From Planctomycetaceae bacterium (GTDB lineage: Bacteria > Planctomycetota > Planctomycetia > Planctomycetales > Planctomycetaceae): a stretch of DNA of 47,547 bases. The notes below the pieces were generated by a model that searched no databases, was not told where the DNA came from, and worked only from the letters and a program-made list of their open reading frames with translations. Position numbers and translations under genes: made by a program. Location: the NCBI GenBank assembly GCA_016795145.1, contig JAEUII010000337.1, positions 1 through 47,547 on the forward strand. The letters run 5' to 3'. Shown here piece by piece: positions 27,595 to 36,171 of this stretch (position 1 is the stretch's first letter; each line of letters begins with the position of its first letter).

Positions 27595-27634
27595 ACCGTC
27601 CTGGCATTCACTGTGTCAGGACGGTTTTGTTTTT
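27595..27634 (+). terminator. Rho-independent terminator
   Basis: Perfect 9-nt arms ACCGTCCTG (27595-27603) and CAGGACGGT (27617-27625) followed by TTTGTTTTT. It lies 46 bases after the stop of the Lys/Ala-tailed protein gene, between two convergent genes. Confidence 0.9.
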
Positions 27635-27658
27635 GACTGTATTCCTTCCGGCGTTAAC

Positions 27659-28327
27659 TCACGACTGATCCTGGATCAGCCTTCGAAGAGCAGGATCTTC
27701 CAGGCTGGTGACTCGCATGCTGCTTCTCGTGAAATCACCCCAGTCGGTATGACGATTCGGAACCGACACGACAAACGCCCCTGCCTCTGCCGCCGCACGA
27801 GTTCCCGTTTCGCTGTCTTCCAGAACCAGCATATTTTCCGGATTCACACTCAGTTTCTCAGCAGCCTTCAGGTAAATCTCCGGATTTGGTTTTCCGTGCG
27901 TCACATCCTCAGCCGTCAGAGTGAATCGAAATCCTGAGAGTAACTGCAGTCGTCCAAGCAGTGCTTCCATATAGGTTCGCGGTGAAGATGTCGCCACAGC
28001 TCTCGGTAACTGCTTTGCATCAATCAGTTGCAGCAAACTGATCAGCCCAGGCATCGGCCCAAGATGGTGCACCGCGATCGCTTCAAACAGCGACTTAGTT
28101 TCCATCATCAGCTCTTCGATGGTGTCCGGAAATCCTGTCATCTCGCGGAATACCGTAAATGCCTCAATCGGGCGTCGCCCCAGCATTCCTCGGCGCAGTG
28201 CATCAGTCATTTCCATGCCGCGGCGAGCCATCAGCTGTTGGCCAGCAAGCTCGAAGATGTCTTCCGTGTTCAGCATGAGGCCATCAAGATCGAACACGAC
28301 GGCCTGAATTCGCGGTAGTTGAGTCAT
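27659..28327 (-). CDS. HAD-superfamily phosphatase/phosphomutase (beta-PGM-like)
   Basis: The 222-residue protein shows the HAD motifs in order: motif I FDLDGLMLNTE (nucleophile Asp and second Asp), a helical cap domain with GRRPIEAF, motif II ATSSP, the motif III lysine in HGKPNPEIYL, and motif IV VLEDSETG. This is the pattern of subfamily IA phosphatases and beta-phosphoglucomutases. The substrate is a small phosphorylated metabolite and cannot be specified. ATG 28327 is preferred; the frame is open to an upstream start at 28396. Transcribed away from moeA. Confidence 0.93.
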   Translation of the reverse strand: MTQLPRIQAVVFDLDGLMLNTEDIFELAGQQLMARRGMEMTDALRRGMLGRRPIEAFTVFREMTGFPDTIEELMMETKSLFEAIAVHHLGPMPGLISLLQLIDAKQLPRAVATSSPRTYMEALLGRLQLLSGFRFTLTAEDVTHGKPNPEIYLKAAEKLSVNPENMLVLEDSETGTRAAAEAGAFVVSVPNRHTDWGDFTRSSMRVTSLEDPALRRLIQDQS

Positions 28328-28485
28328 GCAGCGGATTCTGACCATGTGGCTTTCGAGGTCAAGAATTGACGACCGCGGCTCTTGTGATTTTCTCACCCGA
28401 GTGCCATCATCGCCTCAGAAAACTTTACAAGGCGACTGCACGAACAACAGTGCACGACCGCATCGAACAGTGCTGGACAAACGAC

Positions 28486-29721
28486 ATGGGAATTAGCGTT
28501 GCAGAAGCGATTTCGCTGGTCCGATCAACCATTGAGACCGGTCGGGAAATGGAATGTCCTTTGCCCGAGGCACTGCATCGAACGCTGTGCAGCGACCTTT
28601 TGGTTCCCCACGCGTCGCCCCCCTTCGACAAGGCGCTGATGGACGGATTTGCCGTCATGTCGGCCAGCCAGCGCGAATCAGGATCAGCCTCAGCCGATCC
28701 GATTGAACTCAATGTCATCGAAACGGTTGTTGCGGGACAAGTCCCCAGGCTTCCGTTGACGGTCAATGTCGCTACTCGAATCATGACAGGAGCCATGTTG
28801 CCAAAGGGCTGTGACTGTGTCGTGCCCATTGAACGCGTGACGTTCAATGAGTCGCTCGCCAAAGTCCAAATTGCTCCCGCAGACCTGCGCCCGGGTGCCA
28901 ATCTGATGCGTTCAGGAGAAGCCGCAAAGCCGGGCGACCTGCTGCTCGCAAAGGGGACACGGCTGACGCCTCAACGGGTTGCCGCCCTGGCAGAGTTCGG
29001 ATTCGCCAGCGTTTGTACTGCGGCGACTCCTCATGTCAGCATCATGACTACCGGCGATGAACTTCTGGATTATTCACAGCCGCTGCAGGAAGGAAAGATC
29101 CGCAACTCGAATGAGCCCATGCTGGCAGCTCAGGCTCGAACCTGTGATGCTCAGGTCCACCTGCTGGGAATGGTTCGCGATACCGCGGCCGATCTTGATG
29201 CAGCCATTGCAAAGGGCCTCGAGTCCGACGTGCTGATACTCACAGGCGGCGTCTCCGCCGGAATGCTGGACCTGGTGCCCCAACGACTTGTCCACGCGGG
29301 AGTCCAGAGAGTGTTTCATGGTGTGGAGATGAAACCGGGCAAGCCCGTGTGGTTTGGTGTCCGACGAACGGACACCAAATCCTGCTATGTGTTTGGTCTT
29401 CCGGGCAACCCAGTCAGCAGTCTGGTCTGTTTTGAACTCTTCGTGCGACCGGCTCTCCGACAATTGATCGGAGCCGATCCTGCCCCACAACTTTCTGCGG
29501 TGCTGACTCAGCCATTTCAAGTGAAAGGCAATCGCCCGGTTTATCACCCCGTTCAATTGCGATTCGAAGGTGCCACGCTGACCGCGACCGCTGTTCCCTG
29601 GTCTGGCTCTGCGGACCTTAAAGCGACAACTCTGGCAGACGGCATGGCGCTCCTGCTGCCGGAACACGGCGCTTATGCGGCAGGCGAACAGGTTCCAGTT
29701 TGGATCTGGGGACAGAGTTAG
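28486..29721 (+). CDS. moeA: Molybdopterin molybdenumtransferase MoeA
   Basis: The 411-residue protein has the MoeA layout and normal length. Domain I/III begins ISVAEAISLVRSTIE and includes PPFDKALMDGFAV and TGAMLPKGCDCVVPIE. The MoCF domain has SIMTTGDELLDYSQPL, the ILTGGVSAGMLDLVPQRL loop and VFGLPGNPVSSLVCFELFVRP. Domain IV follows. MoeA inserts molybdate into adenylylated molybdopterin in molybdenum-cofactor synthesis. No other moa or mog gene adjoins it. The ATG at 28486 is chosen over the upstream in-frame start at 28366 because homology begins there. Confidence 0.95.
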   Translation: MGISVAEAISLVRSTIETGREMECPLPEALHRTLCSDLLVPHASPPFDKALMDGFAVMSASQRESGSASADPIELNVIETVVAGQVPRLPLTVNVATRIMTGAMLPKGCDCVVPIERVTFNESLAKVQIAPADLRPGANLMRSGEAAKPGDLLLAKGTRLTPQRVAALAEFGFASVCTAATPHVSIMTTGDELLDYSQPLQEGKIRNSNEPMLAAQARTCDAQVHLLGMVRDTAADLDAAIAKGLESDVLILTGGVSAGMLDLVPQRLVHAGVQRVFHGVEMKPGKPVWFGVRRTDTKSCYVFGLPGNPVSSLVCFELFVRPALRQLIGADPAPQLSAVLTQPFQVKGNRPVYHPVQLRFEGATLTATAVPWSGSADLKATTLADGMALLLPEHGAYAAGEQVPVWIWGQS

Positions 29722-29775
29722 ATGGCTGGACGTGGAGGGAAGGGACTGAAAGGACTGAAGGGACAGAAGTTTGCA

Positions 29776-29822
29776 TTCAACCAAGAACCTGGAACCAGGA
29801 ACGAGGAACCAAGAACGTGGAA
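29776..29822. repeat. Short GGAACC-type low-complexity repeat
   Basis: Degenerate tandem units of about 7-8 bases built on GAACC, GGAACC and AAGAACC fill the gap between moeA and the convergent uxuA gene. No hairpin or coding potential is evident. Confidence 0.5.
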
Positions 29823-29827
29823 CTGCC

Positions 29828-30796
29828 CTAACAACAACCATCCATCAACCCACGCATGTAGCCCCAGGCAAACAGTCGACCTAGCGTCGTATAGCCGGGT
29901 TCGCCGTCATCTTCACCATCAAGCTGCGGAACATGATCAGGTCGCATCGTGCCGCGGAAACCAATCTCGCGATAGGCTCGCATGGCAGCTGCCATGTCTG
30001 TCGGGCCGTTGTCATGACAGGTCTCAGCAAATGACTCCGGCGTGCCCCTCACATCGCGAAAATGAACGTAGCTAATGTGTGGCCCAAGGCGACGAATGGT
30101 TGCCGGGATGTCCACATTCATCGTCGCAAACGATCCCTGACAAAAGCAGATCGTGTTCAATGAACTTGGAACCAGCTTCATCAGCCGTTCGAAGTTCTCC
30201 ACGCAGTGCATGATCCGGGGCTTGCCGAGCAAACTCTGGAGCGGTGGATCATCCGGATGCATGGCCAGCGTCACTCCACATCTTTCAGCTTCCGGCAGCA
30301 GTTCATTCAGAAATCGCTCCAGATAACTCCAGAGCTGTTCCGGCGTTCGACTGCGAGCCAGTTCCTCGGAATTCACATCCTTCGGCTGATGTCCCAGCAA
30401 CACTGCTTGCTCCACATCGGCCAGATGGAAGGCTGTGACTTTCGCACCACCCCGTTCCGGGGCATCCAGGCGAGTTCGGCACCAGTCAGTGCCGGCCATG
30501 AAGTTATAGCACAGCAGGCGAATGTCATTCTCGGCCATCTGCCGCAACAGAACCTTCATCGCCTCAAGGTCCGTTCCGTCGTCGACTCCCAGCTTGATAC
30601 GTTCGATCGGCAGGTACCCTTCCACCACAGTAATGCGCATGCCAAACGAATTGATCCGCTGAACGGCATTTCGCAGGACAGCCGGATCGCTGCCCGGATA
30701 ACGATGAACGATATCCGTGACGCCGCTTTGAGCAGCCAGGTGCAGATTGTGATCGCTTAACGGTGTCAGAACGGTCCCAAGTCGCACGAGCCACAT
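29828..30796 (-). CDS. uxuA: Mannonate dehydratase
   Basis: The 322-residue protein is a TIM-barrel mannonate dehydratase of the shorter form. Supporting blocks are GVTDIVHRYPG, AMHPDDPP (metal His and Asp), NTICFCQGSF, HISYVHFRDVRGT and MRPDHVPQLDGE near the C-terminus. It converts D-mannonate to 2-keto-3-deoxygluconate in hexuronate degradation. ATG 30796 lies seven bases after the helicase stop; an in-frame start further upstream would overlap the helicase. Downstream of a helicase rather than with other uronate genes, so its co-transcription may be fortuitous. The CE15-like esterase two genes upstream also acts on uronate esters. Confidence 0.92.
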   Translation of the reverse strand: MWLVRLGTVLTPLSDHNLHLAAQSGVTDIVHRYPGSDPAVLRNAVQRINSFGMRITVVEGYLPIERIKLGVDDGTDLEAMKVLLRQMAENDIRLLCYNFMAGTDWCRTRLDAPERGGAKVTAFHLADVEQAVLLGHQPKDVNSEELARSRTPEQLWSYLERFLNELLPEAERCGVTLAMHPDDPPLQSLLGKPRIMHCVENFERLMKLVPSSLNTICFCQGSFATMNVDIPATIRRLGPHISYVHFRDVRGTPESFAETCHDNGPTDMAAAMRAYREIGFRGTMRPDHVPQLDGEDDGEPGYTTLGRLFAWGYMRGLMDGCC

Positions 30797-30803
30797 CTCC
30801 AGT

Positions 30804-33176
30804 TCAGGTGAGTCCAACCGGCTGCAAAGGACAGCGCGAAGCGACAAACGTATGAGTTTCCCCGTTGCCTTCAAAGCAAACTGTCACCGTCGCACGGTGA
30901 GAAGCTCCGGATGTTTCTGTCACGGTTCCTCGTCCATAGCGAGGATGTCGAACCTGCATTCCCTTTTGAAAGGCGAACGGCGCCGGTGAATCATCCGTCG
31001 CGTCCGGTTCCAGCGCGCGGCGAGCCAGCTCGGCTCCGGTCATGATCAGTGGACGCTGGCGGTTGCTCTGAGCGGCCTCGAAGCGCCGTCGCGCCTGTTC
31101 GATTCGCTGATCGAGCATTGCTTCGGTGATAGCCGGAGCTGTCTGCCGGCCTGCTTCTCGCTGCACGACTCCATTCAGCTCGGGAACGAACGGGCTGGAG
31201 ATCGTCGCCCGGCGAGCACCCCGAAAGATCCGTTCTGCCGTCTGAGTCAGCACCAGCTGTTCCATCGCTCGCGTGATGCCAACGAACAGCAACCGCCGCT
31301 CTTCTTCAAACGAACCGGGATCACCATCGCGAACAGCACGCTCATGAGGAATCAGTCCGGATTCCAGCCCGATGATGTACACACAGGGAAACTCCAGCCC
31401 CTTGGATGCGTGCAGTGTCATCAGCGTCACCGCGCCTTTTTGCGGGTCAATACTGTCCGCTTCACTGCTGAGCGTCGCAAGTTCCAGAAATCCCTGAAGC
31501 GACGGCGGATCTTCCACGCCGGAATTCATCACGGACGTGTTTGGCAATTCTGAGTCGGAATCGGAATCCGCAGCCCCGGTCCCTGCAGACATTCGCTCTT
31601 CGGCCGCACTGTCATACTGTCGTGCTGCAGAAACAAGTTCGTAGACGTTCGCCGCTCGGTCAACGTCGATCTCGTCGCCGCCTTCCTGCCAGAGGCTCAG
31701 GTAATCGATCTCGGAGATCAGACGTTCAATCAGCGGAGCGACGTGGCCCTGAGCTGACTGCTCATGCAGCTTCAGGATTAAGTCCACGAAGCTGCCAAGT
31801 GCTTTCTTTGCACGTGCCGACAGGCCCGTCACTTCCTTATTGCGAGCCGCCGCATCAAACACGCTGATACTGTGCTTCGCGGCAAAGTTGCGAAGGCGAA
31901 GCAGGGTTGTATTGCCAATCCCGCGCGCTGGCCGATTGATGATTCGCTCCAGCGCAGAATCATCCGACTGATTTTCGATCAGACGCAGATAAGCGACCAG
32001 ATCCCGCACTTCGGCTCGTTCGAAAAACGAATACCCCGAAGCGACCTGGTATGGAATCTGATGCCGCGACAGAGCTGTTTCGATCGGTCGCGAAAGAGCA
32101 TTCACGCGGTAAAAGATCGCGAAGTCATTCCATTTGCGTTTCCCGCTGGCAACCTGAGCTGCGATGTCGGCTGCAACGCCATCGGCCTCTGCTTCCCCAT
32201 GTTCAAAAATCTGCAGTCGGACCGGATCACCTTCGGCATTCTCTGTGGTCAGCTCTCCGCGATGTGGACGACGATTGTGCGAAATCAATCGGTCAGCACA
32301 CTTCACGATTCGCTGAGTACTTCGAAAGTTCTGGTCGAGCGTCACCACTTTGCGCTCGGGGAAATCTCTTTCGAACGCCGAAATATTCGCGGGGCGCGCT
32401 CCTCGCCAGCCATAGATTGACTGATCCGGATCACCCGTCGCGCACAAATTTCGGTACAGCCGCGACATCGCATGCACGATGCGGTACTGAGCAAGGTTGG
32501 TGTCCTGATACTCGTCCACCAGGATGTACTGAAACTGTTCGTCGAGTGCTTCCCGCAGAGCCTCATCCTCTTCCAGCATATGGACAACGTGCAGCAACAG
32601 GTCATCGAAGTCGACGGCGTTCTGCTGGCGAACGCGTTTTTCGTATTCCGGGAACACCTGATACACGACAGCATCCAGAGGACTGCCTGCACGCTGTTCG
32701 AACTGATTTCGAAACAGCTCCGCCGTGACCATATCGTTTCGAGCCCTGCTGATCCTGCTGAGGACTCGCCCCGGTTCGTGGATCTGAGTATCCAGGTCCA
32801 GATCCTTCATCACCTGACGCACGACAGACGTCTGATCGGACTGATCGAGAATCGTGAAGTTTTCCTTCAGCCCGACTCGCTCCGGCCAGCGTCGCAAGAT
32901 GCGAGAGCAGAAGCGGTGGAACGTGCTGACTCGCACCTTGATCCCGCCAAGCAAATGCTGGACTCGCTCCGCCATCTCGCGAGCTGCTTTGTTCGTGAAC
33001 GTCAGTGCCAGGATTTGCTCAGGCCTTACACCATGCTTCAGCAGGTTCGCAATGCGAAACGTGATGACCCGCGTTTTCCCGGAACCCGGCCCGGCCAGAA
33101 CCAGCAACGGTCCATCCACATGGTCCACCGCCTGCTGTTGAGACTGAGTCAGCGTATTGTTCGAGGTGTTCGTCAT
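30804..33176 (-). CDS. UvrD/PcrA-type superfamily 1 DNA helicase
   Basis: The 790-residue helicase has all main motifs: Q-motif LTQSQQQAV, Walker A GPGSGKT, motif Ia LALTFTNKAAREM, motif II VDEYQDTN, motif III GDPDQSIYGWRGA, motif IV VTLDQNFRST, motif V LMTLHASKGLEF and motif VI VGITRAMEQL. The C-terminus has a PcrA/UvrD Tudor-like segment (VRHPRYGRGTVTE). It unwinds DNA 3' to 5' in excision and mismatch repair. Length and order match PcrA. ATG 33176 is preferred over a start 72 bases upstream. Confidence 0.96.
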   Translation of the reverse strand: MTNTSNNTLTQSQQQAVDHVDGPLLVLAGPGSGKTRVITFRIANLLKHGVRPEQILALTFTNKAAREMAERVQHLLGGIKVRVSTFHRFCSRILRRWPERVGLKENFTILDQSDQTSVVRQVMKDLDLDTQIHEPGRVLSRISRARNDMVTAELFRNQFEQRAGSPLDAVVYQVFPEYEKRVRQQNAVDFDDLLLHVVHMLEEDEALREALDEQFQYILVDEYQDTNLAQYRIVHAMSRLYRNLCATGDPDQSIYGWRGARPANISAFERDFPERKVVTLDQNFRSTQRIVKCADRLISHNRRPHRGELTTENAEGDPVRLQIFEHGEAEADGVAADIAAQVASGKRKWNDFAIFYRVNALSRPIETALSRHQIPYQVASGYSFFERAEVRDLVAYLRLIENQSDDSALERIINRPARGIGNTTLLRLRNFAAKHSISVFDAAARNKEVTGLSARAKKALGSFVDLILKLHEQSAQGHVAPLIERLISEIDYLSLWQEGGDEIDVDRAANVYELVSAARQYDSAAEERMSAGTGAADSDSDSELPNTSVMNSGVEDPPSLQGFLELATLSSEADSIDPQKGAVTLMTLHASKGLEFPCVYIIGLESGLIPHERAVRDGDPGSFEEERRLLFVGITRAMEQLVLTQTAERIFRGARRATISSPFVPELNGVVQREAGRQTAPAITEAMLDQRIEQARRRFEAAQSNRQRPLIMTGAELARRALEPDATDDSPAPFAFQKGMQVRHPRYGRGTVTETSGASHRATVTVCFEGNGETHTFVASRCPLQPVGLT

Positions 33177-33297
33177 GATCTCTTTAGTTGAAAGCTTCGA
33201 TCGCGGAAGCCATACCGTCGTTCGATGTTCTGCACCGAAAGACGTCACCGATTCCGCAACGTGTTCAGACTCTCCGTCAGTCTATCGCTGGGCCGCC

Positions 33298-34596
33298 TTA
33301 TCGCAGATGGCTGTTGGCGAACTTGATGTACTGCTCCCAGTCGTAATCCGTCACGTCGTGTTTTCCCGATCGGATGTGGTACGCCACGTCGGTCATCACG
33401 GGCTGATTGAGATCAGGCATCACGTCGGTCGGCAACGGCTTCTTTCCAAACAGCTCAAAGACCGGGCCTGCATGATACAAGCCGAGATATTCGCCCTTCG
33501 GGTCGGCCCATTGATCTTCGACGGCACTCGCGACATAGACCGGGCGAGGCGCTGCAAGCGCGATGAGCATGTGATGGTCGACCGGCAAGGCCTGTTCGTT
33601 CTCATTGTACTTTCGATGATTCAGACAGAACCAATGAGGAAACGAACGATTGATCCGCCCAACTCGCTCACCGAATTCTCGCTTGCTCAACGCGGCTCCG
33701 CCACAACCGGAGTTGTTCGAGATCACCATCGCAAATCGTTCATCGGTCGCACCGGCCCACAGGGAAGTCTTACCAAGGCGAGAATGGCCAAAGACCGCCA
33801 CCTTCTTTGCATCAATCTCGGCATCGGATTCCAGCACATCCAGAGCGCGGCTCAGTCCCCAGGCCCAGGCACTGATCGAGCCACCGGCATTCGAAGCTCG
33901 CGGCTGACCTGGCTTTTCGAAGATCGCGTGGATCCCATTCTTGAATCCATCATCAAAGTCTGGATCGACGTCTCCGTAGTAAATGGTGATTAATCCGTAA
34001 CCCGCCGAGACGATCTTTTCGACAGCCCATCGACTGGACTCGGAACCACGAGACGCTTCCGTTGCGAGGTTCTTGTCGATCCCATGCTCTTTGTCATTCC
34101 GCACCCATGATTCGGTGATATGAAGCCGTGGGTCTTTCTCGACGGCGTGATTTCCGTTGAAGTTGTACCCGAGAAACGCGGGAACTTTGCCCTTCGCTGA
34201 AACCGGGGTATAGACCAGCAGATCCATCTGTGGACCTTTGTCATCGTCCGTGAAGTAGACCGTCAATTCACGACGATGAGCAAGCCCATTGATGGCATCC
34301 TTCACATCCGAACGGACTTTGGTGCGCAGCTTGATGTCGTTTGGGGGAAGAGTTCCGAAGATATTGTCCTGCACCAGCTGAAGCACTTCTGCACGACGAA
34401 CCTTTGTCCAATCCGCAGCACTCGTCACTGCCTTCCCGTCGTTCGTTTTCAGCAATTCCGGAAGCACGTACTTTGGAACTTTCGCCTCGTCATAGTTCGC
34501 TTCCGGAGCTTTGTCCTGCGCTTCCCCGGAGTTCGACACGGACACCGTCAGAACGACCATCAAAAGACTCCGAATGAATGCAGTGGATTTCAACAT
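33298..34596 (-). CDS. Secreted CE15-like glucuronoyl esterase/alpha-beta hydrolase
   Basis: The 432-residue protein has a signal peptide (TAFIRSLLMVVLTVSVSNSG-EAQ). The alpha/beta-hydrolase part has the nucleophile elbow GHSRLGKTSLW, matching the CE15 G-C-S-R-x-G-K motif except that Cys is His. An acidic block (SAVEDQWADPKGE) and the catalytic His in SGKHDVTDYDW follow, as does ISNNSGCGGAALSKR. CE15 enzymes cleave ester links between glucuronoxylan and lignin; bacterial members may act on other uronate esters. A GGAAGG ribosome-binding site lies 8-13 bases upstream of ATG 34596. Confidence 0.9.
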   Translation of the reverse strand: MLKSTAFIRSLLMVVLTVSVSNSGEAQDKAPEANYDEAKVPKYVLPELLKTNDGKAVTSAADWTKVRRAEVLQLVQDNIFGTLPPNDIKLRTKVRSDVKDAINGLAHRRELTVYFTDDDKGPQMDLLVYTPVSAKGKVPAFLGYNFNGNHAVEKDPRLHITESWVRNDKEHGIDKNLATEASRGSESSRWAVEKIVSAGYGLITIYYGDVDPDFDDGFKNGIHAIFEKPGQPRASNAGGSISAWAWGLSRALDVLESDAEIDAKKVAVFGHSRLGKTSLWAGATDERFAMVISNNSGCGGAALSKREFGERVGRINRSFPHWFCLNHRKYNENEQALPVDHHMLIALAAPRPVYVASAVEDQWADPKGEYLGLYHAGPVFELFGKKPLPTDVMPDLNQPVMTDVAYHIRSGKHDVTDYDWEQYIKFANSHLR

Positions 34597-34770
34597 GGGC
34601 GGGACCTTCCATTTCGGGAACGGTGGAACTCGTGGGCGCAAACAACTTGCAGACTGCAGATTCGCTTCCCGTTGTCTGCAGGCTGCAATGCCAAACAACA
34701 GTGCCGGATCGCGACATTCTTACGGGTCTTCACAACACCAACAGCTGTGTCGAAGGGTTTGCAAAGCGGG

Positions 34771-34794
34771 AGAATGCCCTCTGTCGGGCATTCT
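34771..34794 (-). terminator. Hairpin, possible terminator of small membrane protein gene
   Basis: Perfect 9-nt arms AGAATGCCC and GGGCATTCT with a six-base loop, 83 bases past the stop of the minus-strand gene at 34877. There is no T-run, so termination activity is uncertain. Confidence 0.4.
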
Positions 34795-34876
34795 GACTGA
34801 TTCCAATTGAAATGCGAGTCTTTCACTCAGCAGCGACGGGATACCGATGGCTCGATGTCATCCAGTCCCAGGTGCT

Positions 34877-35266
34877 TTAGATACGAAATAAAACGAAGAG
34901 CAGAACAATACTGGCACACCACAATACCCGTCCCGACCACTTGCCCTTGGGCAACAAGTATGCAGCGGACACCGAAGAGAGTAATCCAAGGCCGGTCACG
35001 AATATCGCGCGGAAATACCCGCTTCGCCAGCGAGCAGAATTCCACGGACTCGGCGCACTGTACGACCTCCAGATCTCATAGACCGAAGCAATGTTCACCA
35101 GCAGAAAGAGAATTGCCAATATCAACGCCACCACTTGCAAGGATCGATCCCATCGGCCAGCAGTGTTCTGCGATTGTCCCGACAAACTGTCGGCTACGGA
35201 CAAAACGCGATAGGGGTTCTCGACATCCTGAGGCCCCTTGCCGTTTGCTCCCTGATTCGACGTCAT
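34877..35266 (-). CDS. Small planctomycete membrane protein of unknown function
   Basis: The 129-residue protein starts MTSNQGANGKGPQDVENPYR; an 'ENPY' motif close to the N-terminus is common in small planctomycete membrane proteins. Three hydrophobic helices follow: VVALILAILFLLVNIASVY, AIFVTGLGLLSSVSAAYLL and VLWCASIVLLFVLF at the extreme C-terminus. No catalytic residue is recognised. ATG 35266 is chosen over the longer frame from 35365. Divergent from the DoxX-like gene, with a 236-base shared promoter region. Confidence 0.7.
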   Translation of the reverse strand: MTSNQGANGKGPQDVENPYRVLSVADSLSGQSQNTAGRWDRSLQVVALILAILFLLVNIASVYEIWRSYSAPSPWNSARWRSGYFRAIFVTGLGLLSSVSAAYLLPKGKWSGRVLWCASIVLLFVLFRI

Positions 35267-35502
35267 CACAAACGGTCCAGTCTTAATACGATAGTGCAGG
35301 CGCTGGTGAACAATGAAAACGACGGGCCGGTGGACCCAGTCCTTGCCTCGTGGCTGAACTCGCACTATGAGCTCATTCGTTCACTGGAAGTACGGTATCA
35401 AAATTCACTTTGGATCGAACAGTGATCACCGTTTGGTATAAAGAGCGGTTACAGGAATTTCGACCAACAACACACCGGCAACGCGCCGGCAAGGAACGTG
35501 TC

Positions 35503-35901
35503 ATGTCATCCAAAACAAAAAGCATCACCGGCTGGGTAATGTCCAGCCTCTTAGGGCTCTTCATGATCGTCGGAAGTGGAGGTGGAAAATTCTCCGACTT
35601 CCCGGGCAAGGCAGAGATGATGGACAAGCTGCAGATTCCAACGTCTCTCCTGCCGACAGTGGGCGTCATCGAGATCACGGTTGTGGTCCTCTTCCTCATC
35701 CCACGCACTTCGTTTTTGGGTGCGATTCTAACTTCCGCATATCTTGGCGGAGCCCTTTGGACGCACCTGCGAGTGGGCGACACCTGGTTCTTTCCCATCA
35801 TCATTGGCGTCTGGATGTGGGTCGCTCTGGGCCTGCGACAGCCGGCAATTTTCAAACTGGCACTGGGCCAGTCGACCGATCCAAAGTCGACGGCGAACTG
35901 A
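35503..35901 (+). CDS. DoxX-like membrane protein
   Basis: The 132-residue protein has four membrane helices (VMSSLLGLFMIVGSGGGKF, LPTVGVIEITVVVLFLIP, FLGAILTSAYLGGALWTHL, FFPIIIGVWMWVALGL) with the DoxX-like family layout (PF13564-type), including the 'GxxKF' at the end of helix 1. Members are often of unknown function, some linked to quinone or redox stress. ATG 35503 has AAGGAA upstream; the frame from 35410 is not supported. Confidence 0.85.
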   Translation: MSSKTKSITGWVMSSLLGLFMIVGSGGGKFSDFPGKAEMMDKLQIPTSLLPTVGVIEITVVVLFLIPRTSFLGAILTSAYLGGALWTHLRVGDTWFFPIIIGVWMWVALGLRQPAIFKLALGQSTDPKSTAN

Positions 35902-35963
35902 ATGGATCGTTCGGAGGTTGTTCAGAGACTAACGGGTTGTCACACCCACAACTTGGGTTGAAT

Positions 35964-36030
35964 CGTCATTCCAGCGGAGACGGGAACCCAGAACGTTGAA
36001 AAATGGGTTCCCGCCTGCGCGGGAATGACG
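35964..36030. repeat. Long inverted repeat of TTCCCGC..GCGGGAA type
   Basis: Two 27-nt arms (35964-35990 and 36004-36030), imperfectly complementary, around a 13-base loop. The right arm contains GGTTCCCGCCTGCGCGGGAA, itself a small palindrome, of a type widely dispersed in many bacterial genomes. It lies in the 270-base gap between two convergent genes. Confidence 0.85.
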
Positions 36031-36082
36031 AACCCCTCTTCGCTGAGATACACCCTCTTCGTTGACGAACCCCTCTTCGTTG
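36027..36082. repeat. Short direct repeats GACGAACCCCTCTTCG
   Basis: Two copies of GACGAACCCCTCTTCG at about 36027-36042 and 36064-36079, with a partial copy CCCTCTTCGTTG between. They adjoin the long inverted repeat and are not coding. Confidence 0.7.
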
Positions 36083-36171
36083 TTCTGACGGAGCACTCGA
36101 TGCTGAAATACGGGCTGCCTATCTCCAGCCAAAGCGTCCTTGCTGCAGCATAGACAGTGGCGTTGAACGGA

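Noticed and set aside
29776..29822. Possible CRISPR-like array
   Set aside because: Units are only 7-8 bases, degenerate and without spacers.
32472..33191. A 239-residue open frame on the plus strand inside the helicase gene
   Set aside because: The minus strand carries all SF1 helicase motifs; the plus frame shows none.
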